A DNA stretch of 64,000 nt, taken from assembly GCF_035222375.1 (NCBI RefSeq), contig NC_085887.1, forward strand, positions 2,455,501-2,519,500. Reading direction: 5' to 3'. Source of the stretch: Podospora pseudocomata. Taxonomy: Eukaryota; Ascomycota; Sordariomycetes; Sordariales; Podosporaceae. The notes beneath the pieces were generated by a model that had not been told where the DNA came from, ran no database searches, and saw only the letters and a list, made by a program, of their open reading frames with translations. Of this stretch, positions 11,245 to 23,444 are shown in pieces (within the stretch, counting starts at the first letter, position 1; every line of letters begins with the position of its first letter). The translations under genes and the position numbers were made by a program.

Positions 11245-14200
11245 CTCGAAGTCTGGCGCTGTGAGTGAAATCTGACAGATGGGTGGTGGGAAACTGTTTA
11301 AAGTTCGAGGGAGAGGACCAATGGTCCAGTGTGAATGTGCGGGTTACGCCAGGTCGCCGCGAGACAGGTGAAAAGCCCTGAAGGCAGTCACGGAACTCAA
11401 TTGAGGGCTTTGTGGCCCAAAGCTTGAGCTGCCAACTACGTCCCGTATCCGAACGTTGTGTGTAGCCACCAGACAGGACCATCACCCCACCCAGAGCCGG
11501 TCAACCACAGCCAGAATGCTGAATAGTTGTTATCAGAGGCAGAAGGTGGCCGACAAGTTCCCAGCGTGGGATCGTCCCAAGTATTGGGGGACGGGTCTAG
11601 AATGTCTCGAGGCATCGGATACTGGTGTGGCATGATGCATGCTCCTTGATAGGCAGCTCTCCTGAGCAATAGCTCCCAAGACTTGTGATGCAATCTGGAC
11701 CATCCAAAGAACGGTAGAACCCCAACCGGCGCGGGATGACGACAGGCGTGTAGCACCCAGAGGCCTTATCGTGTGTCCATGCGGCTATATTCCCGCAGCT
11801 CTGATAGGAGCACCCATCCTATCATCGATAGGCGAGAAGCGAAGCCTTTCATGACGCCTGCCTGTGCTTGCCGACATGTACCAAGCACCAAACGGCGTCG
11901 GCACGTCGTAACGCAATATGGAGGCGGGGTGGGAGGGGCGGGGGGGCCAAGACCGGGATTGGGAGTATGAGAGCGGGGGAGGGTGTGTGTGTTCCCCCAC
12001 CACTAGCACCACCACCCCCTCCATTCCGCATCCACATGCGAAATCCACCATGTCATATCCACACTTCGGAGCACAAGCAGAGACGCCCGCGTTCGCCCGT
12101 GTTCGCCCGGTGCCTGCCGCCCAAATATGAATGGCAGGCGAAGAGTTGCTTGTTTCTTGGGAGGAGGGGTTTCGGCTTCGTTGTGGGATAAATTGGATGC
12201 GCCGGAGTGGTTATCGGGGCCCCGCAGTTGGGTGGACATGCTGAGTTTCGACGTCATCCAGAGATAGAGCTTCGGAAGATCCCTTGGCGGCGCCCGAGAC
12301 CTTGGTTGGCATGGAGCGGGGTGTTGATGTTTGTCGCATGCTGGCCAGATTGTCCATTGCCTTCGATCAAAGGCTGTCGTAGTTCTCACGAGGTGGCCGA
12401 GCTCTTGAGATACCTCGAAACATATCTTGTCTTTCATCACATCGTGTCTGGGGCTGGGTGTTGCGAGGGGGATGGGAAGGGTTGCCGATCCGAAGAGAAC
12501 TTACCGTTAGAACTAGCTATACACTCCAAGAGAGAGTGCTGTTGCTTCACGGGTCGAGGTGGGACTCGAGGTCGAGTGGTGGTTGTTTGGAGGGGGAAGT
12601 GCGGAATCGTGAAAGAAAGAGGGAGGAGGAGGAGGAGAAGAGAGAAGGTGGTCGTGGAGGGGCGGCAAGCCTGCTTTTATGAAGAGAGCTCGGAGAAGGC
12701 CGATGGCAGCAAGCTATCCGTTCTGGCCAAGGATGCTGCCCAGGAGCTTTGCGTGTTGGATCTGGGGTTCTCGTTCTCAATTGAGGCAGAACAACCGGAG
12801 CGGAGAGCAGACGTAGCCAAGACAACCTGGATACAAGGGGGAAAATGGATGGTGGAAAGTGACCCGAGTGCTAAAGGCAATGACATGTGGCTGCTGGTGT
12901 TGAAGGTGTGTTGCTGCGAAGGGTGAGTGGGGGGAGGTGGGGAGACACCTGCCACCTGGTCGCTTATTCGTGGGTGGGCTATTCATCCAGTGCACTCCAT
13001 CTGCTACCAGCTACCCTACATCTGCCCATCTCGGATGGTCTCCCACATGCTACAATATTGAGTGGCATTCATAGCTCACTATCTATCTCCTCTACGGTTT
13101 GTGTGAAAAGCGCGCACGCATTTGAAGCTGTCTGACGGTGTCACCGCATGGAAGAACTGTCCGTTGCCCTGGTCCGGTGGCTTGTCATCGTCCTATTCAT
13201 GTCGAATGAGAATCACTGGACACCGGCAATGTGAAGTGTTTGATGTGAGTATTTCCGCGGCCACAGTAAATTTATACACTTGTAAAATAAATCCAGTAAT
13301 TCCATCCGAACAGTTTCAGGCGTAATACCTAGGAGTAGGACACATCAAGACGGGCCGACCTCCTTCTCGGAGTACTGGAGAAAGTGATGATAAAGAACAC
13401 GAGTCTGAAGATTCCGGTCAGCATGTTCTCCGCTTCCGGTTGCCAAGCATAACAGATATTGATGAGAGATGATATTGCCAGCGAATCTGGGAGGTTGAGT
13501 GAAATCACTTGTGTAAAAGTGTTTTGCCATGGAAACACAGGCCTGATGCCCGGTTGGAGGCGTTGGTAGGTGTTCTTCATGAACACAGCGGGTTGTGCAC
13601 CCCACACCATGGCTGCATCTTGCAGAACCAATAATGGTCTAGCGCAAGATCCACTGGCATCGCCTGCATGCGAAGCATCCACAGCATGCTTCAGCAGCCC
13701 ATCATCCCTGTCCGGCGACAGGGTTCAAAAAAGTTGGGCCGTCCAGTCCCGCAACGTTCTCACCAATCAGATAACACCGTTTTCAAAGACGACCGGCCGA
13801 TGTCGCCAGCTCAAGCGCCAAACCCAGGGCACCAGGGAAAGCGTGCGGAGGAACGTCTCTGGTGTCCCTGTCAGCCGGTATCGTTCAACATGTCCGAAAA
13901 CACCAGACAGCAATCACGGCGATCCGCTTGAATAGACATGGAAATAATAGAGAAAATCGCTGACACATGATACCAGCTAGCCAGATCAACATGGGGATCC
14001 CACCACGTGCCGCGAATAGGTAGTGTAGTGTAGGCATCTTCCTCTCACCTCATAAACTCCCACTCTGTATGCCTTCCTCGAGAATGACGACTACCTAGGG
14101 AAAGCCACACGCTCATCATCGCCCCCTACACCATGCCGGAGGTTTGGACCCGTCTTGGCCCAATCTAGGGAGCTGGTCAGAAGAGGACAGAATGCTCGAT

Positions 14201-16583
14201 TGGCGACGGATTGGCCAATGGAAGATGAATGAAAATTCATCCAAGGTCACGACTGGACGGCACTGCACTGCAACAGAAACCAAAAATGGCGAGAGAAAAA
14301 AAGGACCGCATCCCATCTGCCTGCCGCACGAGAGGGTGAACTGAGTTTCGGCACATCTGCATGCAGCTTTCTCACTGTGACCTCACCAAGTCCAACGAGT
14401 CGTGGAGAAGGCTGCTGTAAAAAGATTATCACAGAAAAGGCAGACTCTCAACCAATCACAACACACCAAGACCAGCCTCAACGTTCCTTATCTCGAACGA
14501 AGGGGTGGCCCCCGCAGCCCGATCGCCTTACGCACAGACGTCACTGGTCTTTAAGACTTGGCCGGCTCTCCCTCCTCCACCACCACCACCCCATCTCATC
14601 CAGCGAAAGGCCTGTGTTTTAAGCATATAAAGTGTGGTAGCTACTCACCCTACCTTGTCATCCCGAGATCACCGATGGTCGGCCGTATCGCCGCGGGTGG
14701 AAACAGTCCCATCAGGACGGAAACTCTCGTCCACCTTCACCACACCCTCTGGCACCCGCATCATCTGAAGTTGGGAAAACGGTTTTCAGACCACGCGACA
14801 GCATCCCGCGGTGGAACGTTGCATATGTTTGGCTGTCTTCTGCTGTGTTTCCCGTCTCAGCCAGAGCCGCAGGGCCGTATTTGGGGCAGAGGGTGATCCT
14901 GGCGACCTGAGACTCTTCCCGCAACGATGAACCCAAATTCCCCTCAAGGCGGGGTAGAGAGACGCGCAGTGGAACCCTGGCTTGGGCAAGGAGATGGGAG
15001 GCAAGGCTCCACTTCGTGGGGGGCGTTGCTGGAGGGTGACTGTATGAATAGACAGCAGCCATTCATCAGCAGCATGTTTGAGAGCCAAACATCTGATCCG
15101 CGTGCTTGTTCATGCCGGAATCGCTCCACCGGAGTTGGGAGTCATTCGTGCTCTCTCCTTCTGGCTTCTGAGCTGTCGCCCGTTCCGCTGGCCGAGATCG
15201 GCGGGTTCCCGGTCTTTGATGGACCTTGCCATCCAGACCGCCCGTTCAGCTATCGCCCGAGAATGCCCTTGACAAGGCTGCAAGGCCAGTTGTATGTGCC
15301 TTATTCCCAGCAGCTTTCCAGCCAGTCATGTTTAACAAGACGTAAGAATATTCTTTTTCCCTCTGTTCAACTGGTCACGGCAAACATTGAGCACACGACC
15401 GGCTACGCGGCTCCCTCATGTCTCCCCACGCGCAGTCTTCCCCCTTTTGCCATTGCTATTCCGAGAAATTCCGAAGGGTGAGCTCGTTAGCGTGGCAGGC
15501 GAGAATTGGCTGCATGTTCATTTACAGCGGCGCTCAGCGGGTGGCCTTCCATGCAGGTAGGGAAAGGCCCGCAAGGAGGCAATACTGAAGCATTCAGACG
15601 GAATTCAAGCTCTTGTGCAGGAGGTCAGCTTGCCATTATTACCTCACAAAAACTACGGTTTTCCTGTGGGACCCTCGGGACGAAATGCCCCTGGATTTTC
15701 GTCGAGGTCCACGGATCCGAAGGGATGGGTAATTCAAATCGAGTGATCCAGGTCGCACAATCTGATAATGATAACCCAACTTGTGTTGCCGTGGTCGGGA
15801 GCTTATTTGGTAAGACCTCTTTGTCTGCCATACCGGTGCTCGATAACTACCAGTCGGCTTCATCCACAATGACAGTTGTCTCGCCTGGTCCCGAAGAACA
15901 CGGGACACAAGCTCGACTGACTCTTCAGTTCACGGCAGGTTGAGTCGGATGCTATGAGTGTGGCGGGGCTTGTCTTGTCCACCACCACCGGGCTCGGTTG
16001 TTTTCACGAGGGTTTCCACACATGAGCTTACCCCTCGGTCTTGGTGTTGAGACGGGTACCAATGCTCCGACGAGCGACAGAGAGAACCCGTTTTCGTGCC
16101 GTTTACCGTTGGCAAGGAGCTTTCCTTAGGCAGTTATGTTTTGAAATGTCTTGACCTCAGGGACCCACGGGGAGTTAAAAGCCAAGTTTCCCGGTGCGGG
16201 TGTGGACTGTGCGACCCTGGCCCTTGGGAGCACAGACCATATCATGTCGCCGCATCGTGGGGTAAGTATCTTGTATACAGTATCAATACAGCTTGGATGG
16301 CAGAAGATGGCACTGTGGAATAAACAATTTGTCGTCATTCGTCCAGAGAGGTCGCGACTTTTGAAGCGCGACGGCTCAAAGTCAACATTTATTGTCGCAA
16401 CGACGAAGCTTGCAGTCACGGTTCAACAGTCACAACCAATGTTGTGATATCACTTGGGACGACTGATTTTTAAATTGATCATAGTAGAAGAGATCCCCTA
16501 CTACTTCAGCTACCAACCAGAAATGAGGTGCAAAAGGTCGACGTTGCAATCAATCCATAACTGATAGCGAACTGTCCGCAACC
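11245..16583. other. Gene-poor region between GLT1 and APC15
   Basis: About 5.3 kb were read on both strands without finding a family-like protein. Open frames up to about 240 codons exist (for example 12207-12926), but they lack domain motifs, codon bias or convincing splice sites. A TATA-like CATATAAAG occurs near 14623. Noncoding transcripts or a fast-evolving small gene cannot be excluded. Confidence 0.5.
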
Positions 16584-18135
16584 ATGTTCACTACCTTACC
16601 CGACCTCACCCCCCGAGATGTAAGCCCCCGTTTCCTCTCCCTCCTTCGCATTCTATCACTAACCCTCTCTCCTACAATAGAGCCACTCCTCATGGTACAC
16701 CTCCCCCCGCCGCCCCCACCCCCCCCAACAATCCCACCACCCCTCCACAGCCTTCACCGAATCCTCCACCACCCTTGACAACAACTCCCTAGTCCCCCCT
16801 CCCCCTCCCCCCAACTCCCGCCACAACAACAAATCATCCTCCTCCACCAACTCAATCATCGACCGCTCCTTGTTAGGCCGCCTAAAAGCCGACGAGGACC
16901 TCATCCGCCGTCGCCAAGCCCACATCGCGACCCACGGCCAGCAATGGCTTAAACCCCCCGGTCTAGCCAAGACATTATTCCAGATGAGGGAAGAGAAACG
17001 TGAACAAGAGGAGCACGCCGAGGCGGTAAGAAGGGAGATGGTAGCGCAGGAGCTGGCCGAGGCGCAGGCTGCCGAGGAGGAGCAGGGTGTTGAGGAAGGT
17101 GAGGAAGAAGAGGGGATGGAGGTTGATTTGGATGGGGAGATTCCCGAGGGGATGATGGACATGGAAGAAGAGGATTTGGATGATGAAATTCTCGAGGGTG
17201 ATCTTGATGATGATGATGATGATGATCTGGATGATGCGGTGCCAGGGGAGGATTTGGATGATGAGATACCCGAGGGAGACTTGGATGATGATATACCCGA
17301 GGGAGGGGGGTTTGGGTATGATGGTGCGAGTGATGATACGGACGAAGAGGAGGGGGACACGGAGCAGAACATCAACAACACTTTTCAAACCGCGCAGTTT
17401 GACACGTCGGGAGATGAAAGCAGTTCTGTCGACCCGAACGATGTTTCGCTTACCGAGGTGCAACAGCAGCGCCGGATGGAGAGGAGGGAGCTTCAGTCAC
17501 GGGTGGCTATCGTTCGTGCGCAGGAGCAGAGGATGAGAGATCTCATGGCGCAGCAGAGCCAACCGAGACATGGGAATAACAACAGTAACGACGATGATTT
17601 GTATGGTGGGAATGACAATGACGACAACCACTACCGCGACGGAGGAGCGAATGACATGTTGGAAGAGGAAGACATTGTTTCGTCTCGGCAGCCGGAAGGG
17701 GGGGTTGAGTCGGGGGGTGATATGGACATGGGGGCTGACCTGGACGACGAGATTCCTGACGCGAGCGGGATCAGTGGGGTTAGCGGTGGTGCCGGGTTCG
17801 GGATGGACGGGGCGGGTTATGAGCATACTGACTCTGAGGCTGAGCTTAGCGATGATGGGACGCAGGGGAATGTTAGTTTTGCCAGAGGCGGGGGGAGTGT
17901 TAGATGGCAGCAGCAACAGCAGGGGAATTTCAGGAGCAGTGCTGTTGGCCCACCGCCGCAGCAGCAGCAGCAGAATTTCAGGAATAGTGGGGGGAACTTT
18001 AGGAGCAGTGGGATGGGAAGGTTTGATCCTAGGTCGAGTCTGAATCACGATATTAGTGGGTTTTTGAGCTTGGACGGGAGTAGTATGATTGGGAGTAGTC
18101 CTCATGCTAGTTTTAGGAGGAGTCGACATGGTTAA
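16584..18135 (+). CDS. apc15: Anaphase-promoting complex subunit Apc15/Mnd2-like
   Basis: The exons are 16584-16619 and 16681-18135, giving 496 residues. The intron (GTAAGC..CAATAG, 61 bp) follows MFTTLPDLTPRD and joins to SHSSWYTSP, which restores the typical N terminus. Residues about 72-125 (LLGRLKADEDLIRRRQAH, then WLKPPGLAKTLFQMREEK) are the conserved Apc15 segment; the family links the mitotic checkpoint complex to APC/C ubiquitination. The rest is acidic low-complexity sequence, with six copies of a DLDDEIPEG-like motif (about residues 160-210 and again near 365), followed by a Gln/Ser/Gly-rich tail. Human and budding-yeast homologues are shorter (budding yeast Mnd2 is 368 residues), so the length here comes mainly from disordered sequence. 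Expected location is the nucleus. It converges on BET1. Confidence 0.85.
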
Positions 18136-18643
18136 GAAGCTTGGGTGGTGGTGGTCGAAGAGGGAGTGTGTGTGGTTTAGTTCAAGTATGATACCCATTT
18201 GTTTGTCTTAAACTGGGAGTATGGCGTATCGTTATGGAACCGGATTCATAGGGCTTTTTTGAGTCTTGTATTACACTGATGAAAGGCATGGAAGAGGCGC
18301 GAAACTGGTTGAGGTAGTCAAGCATTGCATGCCATTTTCAGTCACGCCCTGGCAGCATATCAAAAGTGAGAAAAGAATCCATGTACCAATATTAAATAAA
18401 TTTGTAAACCAAAACATTACTAGGCCCGCCATAGCATGTCGAACAGAGCTTTATATAACTGGATGAAGCCAAGAAAGCAGAGTCAAACCCAAGCGCCCAT
18501 GCCTTTTTCACATCATTCTCCCACCCCTTTCCCTCCTTTCGTATTCACGTCCATCTTTTTTCCCTTTCCGCCCTCATCCACACTATTACTTCATATCCTT
18601 TTCCCCCACCAGCCGTCCATCCCATCAGTCTAGGTCAAACAGG
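18136..18643. other. Convergent 3' intergenic region (APC15 / BET1)
   Basis: No gene was seen. This 508 bp holds the 3' UTRs of two convergent genes and pyrimidine-rich sequence toward the BET1 end. Confidence 0.6.
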
Positions 18644-19547
18644 CTAAAACAACCATACCCAAACAAACAAGACAATCACCGCCGCGAAAAACGCCAACCA
18701 AACCCTCCACCCAACCCCCGTCCTCTCGGCCATGACCAACATCCTGTTCATCGTCCCCCTCAGTCTCAATCTCGTGTTATCAAAGCCCTCGTTCATCTTC
18801 TCCGCCAGCGCCGAGCTCTCCCTGATCTCGTCCCCAATCGCAACCGTCATGTCCTTGAGTATCCGGACCTTGCCGAGGATGCCGTCGACCTGGGCGTCGT
18901 TTTGGGATTCGAGCTCGTTGAGGACCGCGTCTGAGTATTGGCCCCTAGTTCCATCCGAGCACCTTAGCGATTGGAACCACGAAAAAACAAAGAAAGGTAG
19001 GGAAGGGGTGGGAAAGGAGAGGGGGAAACACACTTTCGATTTGGAGTCGCTGACCGATACCCGCCATTGCCGGAACTCCCCTCGCCGATTCCTAGTGATG
19101 AACTGCCATTGTTGCTTGGGTACCCCCCGTAGCCATACCCGCCGCCTGCTCGGCCGGGTTGGGAGTTGAAGGTTGATGGGGAGGCGGTGCGGGAGGAAGG
19201 GCCACCGGAGTAGCCTTTGAAGAGGTCGGAGCGGGAGTCGCGTTGGTGGAGGGTTGAGGAGGGGAATCTAAGGGGGGTGTTAATTATTGCTGGTAAGAGG
19301 GAGGTGACCATGCGGCGCGCCTCGAGGATTGGGTTGTCGTAGGGTGGGTTGCGCTGGCCATCGGGGTTCATCGCGCGGCGGCGGTTGCGTCGTCAAACTG
19401 GCAGAGTGAAGCCATCGCGGATTCTTTGCATTCAATGACGTTGGTGTCGCTGTCAAGAACCGTCGCGCACCACCCCATCCTATTCCCTTCGATGCGCGCG
19501 CGCGCGCGCAAGCAGCAAAATAACCTAAAAACTCACCGAGAAGCCAT
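18644..19547 (-). CDS. BET1: ER-Golgi Qc-SNARE Bet1
   Basis: The exons are 19547-19537, 19267-19034 and 18944-18644. The first exon encodes only MASR (11 nt) and is joined across a 269-bp intron (GTGAGT..CTTAG) to FPSSTLHQRDSRSDLF, which recreates the MSSRF-type start of Bet1. The N-terminal part is Gly/Ser/Tyr-rich. It is followed by the SNARE helix, about LNELESQNDAQVDGILGKVR through FDNTRLRLRGTMNRM. A C-terminal membrane anchor (VWLAFFAAVIVLFVWVWLF) ends the protein with almost no luminal tail. Bet1 drives fusion of ER-derived COPII vesicles with the Golgi. A downstream in-frame ATG inside intron 1 (MNPDGQRN) would give a different N terminus and is less likely. A (GC)8 tract lies in intron 1 at 19494-19509. 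Confidence 0.9.
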
Positions 19548-20844
19548 CTTATCCTACCCCCTATCCGGTCGCCGGATAGTATTCTCTAGGTATTGTTCGT
19601 TGTATCGCAGCGCTATCTCCCAAACGACCCTCTATCCATTGTTATCCTTTCCCCAAACTGTGGCGCTCTCTTGTTTTGTCGCGAGTAGGAGTTGTTCGTG
19701 TGTTGTTGTAAGGTGGAACTTTTCCCCCAGCACCTGGCCTGATCACAAGGATTTAAGGTTTAGACTACGTGGTTGCTGTGTAACTACCGGGTAGGTGTTG
19801 TTTAGGGCGTACGTCGCCTGCTGCGTGCGCGTGGCCTGTAAAAGTGTCCTTTGTCCACCCCAAGCTTTCCGCACGATGTGACTGGCCAGCTTTTAAAGAG
19901 AGCCTCTCCCAAAATTTATGGGGGCAAAGGGGTAAAATTAAAAAAACCAGCGAGAAAGAAGAACTTCTTTGTTGGCCAATTGAAGTCTCGATTTATTACA
20001 GCAAGCAATCCAACCCTTAAGGGGTTGGCTACCGGCAACGGGGCAGGAAACTAGAAAGTGTGCTCCGTGTTATGGTCCGCTAATTGTTGATCTTAAATCA
20101 CTTGCTCTGCAAAACCCCTATTAGCTGCAGCTTTTACTTTGCACATTGACATCTTCACTCTCAAGGTCCAACTGACGAGGCAATGCATGTGAACTCTCTT
20201 CCCCGTTGGGCTGAAAATGGATCTCAACACACTCTGGGCATTCCCCAGTGGACCAAGCCTTACCAAAGCCAAAAATAAAATGCAGCAGGGGTAGTGCCGA
20301 CGTTGGCAACAGCTCCCTTCAGCAAAAAGGAGGGGAACCCAGAAACACGGTATTGTTTACGAGGATGCAGCTTGACGTTCCATGAGGGGGTGAGATGCGA
20401 CTCGAAGATGCGCTTTTGAATTTCATAAACCGCAAGCCACATCCAATCCATAGCTGGAGAGAGCTAGACAATTCCCAGATCGCAACCCTCTCTACAAGGG
20501 TCGCATCCTCCTGTATAGCAAGCCCCCTCTGTTCAGACCACAAAAGTCTTTTCTGTTCTTATAAATTTGACGCCTTCTGTCCGAAACCCATTTCCCAAAA
20601 CCACCCCTCTGTGTATCAGACTAGATGAAATCGCAATGTTTTATGAAAAAACCACACAACCAAATCATCCCTCCTGTATAATAGACTGGCGAGAAAAGAA
20701 GCCATGGGCCCGGATCTGGTGTTTCTTCCTCAACATCATTAAAGGCTCATGCTCATTTCAGTGTCGTAAATCAAAAAACGATGCCGCAAAGAAAGATCCG
20801 AAAACGTCAGAGACAGAGAGAATGAAAGTGACGCTGTGGTGAAT
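19548..20844. other. Intergenic region upstream of BET1
   Basis: It contains the BET1 promoter side and the 3' side of CHZ1. Nothing gene-like was recognised in about 1.3 kb. Confidence 0.55.
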
Positions 20845-21351
20845 TTAGGCGTCCTTCATCTCCTCATCCGGAGCCTCGAAGTCGTCATCGTCCTCCTCGT
20901 CGTCGTCACCCTCGGGAGGGTTCTCCTCGGCGGCCTTGGCGAAGTCGATGACCTTGCCGCGGGTGCGACGGCCAATGACGTTCTCGAGGTCGATCTCCTC
21001 CATGCCATCCTCCTCTGTGAGATGGTTAGTTATGCGACTCGATATGACGTGGGCATGCTTTGTTTTGATTTAGGTAAACATACCAACTTCGGCCTCCTGT
21101 AGTAAACACTGTTAGCAAGTTGCCCCTCCAAAGTAATAATGCGACTCGCGAATCGCGCAAGTGTCTCGAGTCGCAGCAAAAAGAAAACATACCTCCTCGA
21201 CCTCCTCCTCATCGTCATCATCATCATCGTCCTCGACCATAGAGGTATCATCAACTGGCTGCTCGGTGCTCTTGCCCTTGCCCTTGAAATCGGTCTGGGC
21301 AGCGCCAGCCTCGGCAGCCGCAGTGGGGTCTGTAGCACCGTTGGAAGCCAT
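20845..21351 (-). CDS. CHZ1: Histone H2A.Z-H2B chaperone Chz1
   Basis: The exons are 21351-21193, 21096-21084 and 21014-20845, giving 113 residues. The middle exon is a 13-nt micro-exon encoding EAEVG, with clean splice signals on both sides (CTACAG / GTATGT). The CHZ motif is MEEIDLENVIGRRTRGKVID in exon 3. It is flanked by acidic runs: VEDDDDDDDEEEVEE before it, and a Glu/Asp-rich tail ending EEMKDA. Acidic histone-binding segments around this motif are the family hallmark. Chz1 delivers H2A.Z-H2B dimers to the SWR1 complex in the nucleus. The start codon is preceded by an ordinary leader. The length is typical for filamentous fungi. Confidence 0.9.
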
Positions 21352-21969
21352 ATTTGCGATTTGTTTGTAGTGTTGTGTTGGGATTGCAAGGTAGAAAACT
21401 CGTGAGTCGGACCGTGTAGAGTTTAAGGTTTGGAGTTTGCGTGTAGTGACAACGCAGAGCGGGGGCAGAATAGAAGGAAAGTAGGGATGGAAGTCGTGGC
21501 AGATGGAGATCTGATGGTCGCTGGCGCAGTGAACCTCTCAGCTTTATTATTGGAAAGCTTATTTGTGGGGCTGAGGTGCGGGCGAAACTGCGCTAAACTT
21601 TATCGGCTCGATCACCACTGGCAACCAGCTGACAGGGGTCCGAGAGCTGACGGCAGTAGCCACCAGCTAGCCCACTGTGTGAGGGCTCGCGCTGCGCTGC
21701 GTCGCGCAAAGGCCATCGAATGATCAACAAGTCTAGAGCGGCAGCTTGCCGCCGACCTGTGAATCGGGACGGGTGATTGTAGAGAGAGAGGAGCGACAGC
21801 TTGATCAGAGAAACCAGTCCGTGTCCATGGAAAAGAACAACAACAGCGCCTCCCTCTTGTTGAATACACAAAGAGACCACCACACGCCATGACACAAGCC
21901 CCTGGAAAAAAGACAACAGAAAATGCCATAATGAATGCCAAAAACTCATGATGATATGCCCAAAACCTC
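21352..21969. other. Intergenic region CHZ1 promoter / EMC10 3' side
   Basis: This 618 bp contains the CHZ1 promoter side. Reading frame from EMC10 continues open into it on the minus strand, but that frame is intronic and 3' sequence, not coding. Confidence 0.6.
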
Positions 21970-22664
21970 TCATTTCCCATCTCCACCACCTCCCAGCAGC
22001 AAAACAGCACCCAAAAGAATTGCCCACCAGTACCTATTCTCACATTAGCACACACCCCCATAATATCATCCATCATCGCCACCCACTTTTGAAGAAAACT
22101 CCTCTCCTCAACCTCCATCTTCCTCCCCTCAGCGCTCAGCACAACCGGCTTCCCCAACCCCGGCTGCCTCCCCCTCTCCATCCCCCTAACCACCACCCTC
22201 GGCCCAAAATTCCTCGTCTGCCCAGCATCAACCCTCACCCCCCTCACCACAACCCCAACCACCTCCTCCCCCTTCTCATCCACATTCAGCACAAAGTTCG
22301 GCTGGTACCCCTGCCCAAAGTTCTCCACCGACACCACCGCCGCCGAGGAGGCCCATCTCCCTGTTTTCTCATCATACACCCCAACTCTAACAAGCTTCGT
22401 CTCGGGGTCGAATTCGGGGGGTTCATAGCTCAGGACGGAGGGAGCTGGCGCATCCTCCTCTGAGGAGGGGTTGGTGGAAGAAGAGGGGTGGTAGTTTAGT
22501 TCGGCGAGGAGGACCGGCGGGGAGGAAGACGAGATGGGTTGAATGTAGACTGGTGCTATGCGCCCGGTGGGAGGGGAGGTATAGGTAACATCGTCGTCGT
22601 ATTCTTGGGCCGTGACTGCTGTTGCAAGGGCCGCGAAGGCGGAGAGTAGGTGGGATCGCTTCAT
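21970..22664 (-). CDS. EMC10: ER membrane protein complex subunit 10
   Basis: The exons are 22664-22087 and 22033-21970, giving 213 residues. MKRSHLLSAFAALATAVTAQ is a clear signal peptide. The luminal domain contains GRIAPVYIQP, LVRVGVYDEKTGRW, VVSVENFGQGYQPNFVLNVD and VRVDAGQTRNFGPRVV, which match the fungal EMC10 family. The 52-bp intron (GTGGGT..GAATAG) restores FLQKYWWAILLGAVLLLG, a C-terminal membrane anchor ending GGGGDGK. Without splicing the frame runs on for almost 200 further codons, so the intron decides the true end. EMC inserts tail-anchored and multi-pass proteins into the ER membrane. GET1, for the parallel tail-anchor route, is elsewhere in this window but not linked to it. 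Confidence 0.92.
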
Positions 22665-23444
22665 GGTGGGCGGTTTGTGTTTCGGTTGTCGGTTTGAAGA
22701 CAAAAGCCGGCCGAGATTGGAATTGGATTGGTGATGATGCTCCAGGGCTTGGCGTCGAGCTGAGGTGCACGTCCCCCCAAGCTTTTGGGCCAGCCGTCTT
22801 GGCACTGTGCTGAGGGATTGGCAGGGGTTCATCAACATCGTCTTTTGAACAACTGAGAATAAACGATATCATCACTGTTAGGCTCAACAGTCCAAAAATA
22901 CCGTCGTCTGATGTCTTCAACATCACCTTTCCGAATGCCACCACCATAGTCTGAGAAAAACTAGAGACCTGCAACCTGATCGCTGTATTCAACGCTATAT
23001 GCATATAAACCTCTTCGCTTCTCGTGGTATCTTCGCAACATCTTCTCTCACGCTTCTATGTCACCAGGAGCCTATCCTAGAACTCTTATATTCTTCTTCT
23101 TCTTTTTTCTTCTCTCTCCATCCAAAACCCGATCACCGCGCTGTTTTTTCACGTCTTTAGCGGCTTTCGCTTCCAAAATGGCCGCTATAGCTTCCCCGTA
23201 TACGGCGACGATCTGATTCCTCCAGCTCTTGCGCTTCTTTACAGATTGGGAAAGGCCCGGCTGCCATTATTGCGACTGCATGCCTTGGCGCACCGAGGCT
23301 AAACGGCGGGTTCTGTGGATCGTATATGCTGAGAAAATCGATCGTAATAGCCGTCCCAGTCCAGTTTGCCGTGTGACGCACGTGAGTTGCTTCATTCTTT
23401 CCCCATGGCAAAGCCGCCAGGAAGGGCTCGCCAAGCGTAAGTCC
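22665..23444. other. Intergenic region EMC10 promoter / cyclin 3' side
   Basis: No gene was recognised in 780 bp. A TTCTTCTTC pyrimidine tract near 23090 is the only simple feature. Confidence 0.55.

Noticed and set aside
12207-12926. A 239-codon open frame on the plus strand
   Set aside because: No motifs, no coherent hydrophobic pattern, mixed low-complexity sequence; not enough to call a gene.
14674-14896. A possible 74-residue product downstream of a TATA-like element
   Set aside because: His/Gly/Arg-rich sequence without family features or splice support.
21612-21969. Continuation of the EMC10 frame to a 408-codon product
   Set aside because: Splicing at 22087/22033 restores the family's C-terminal membrane anchor and a stop at 21970.
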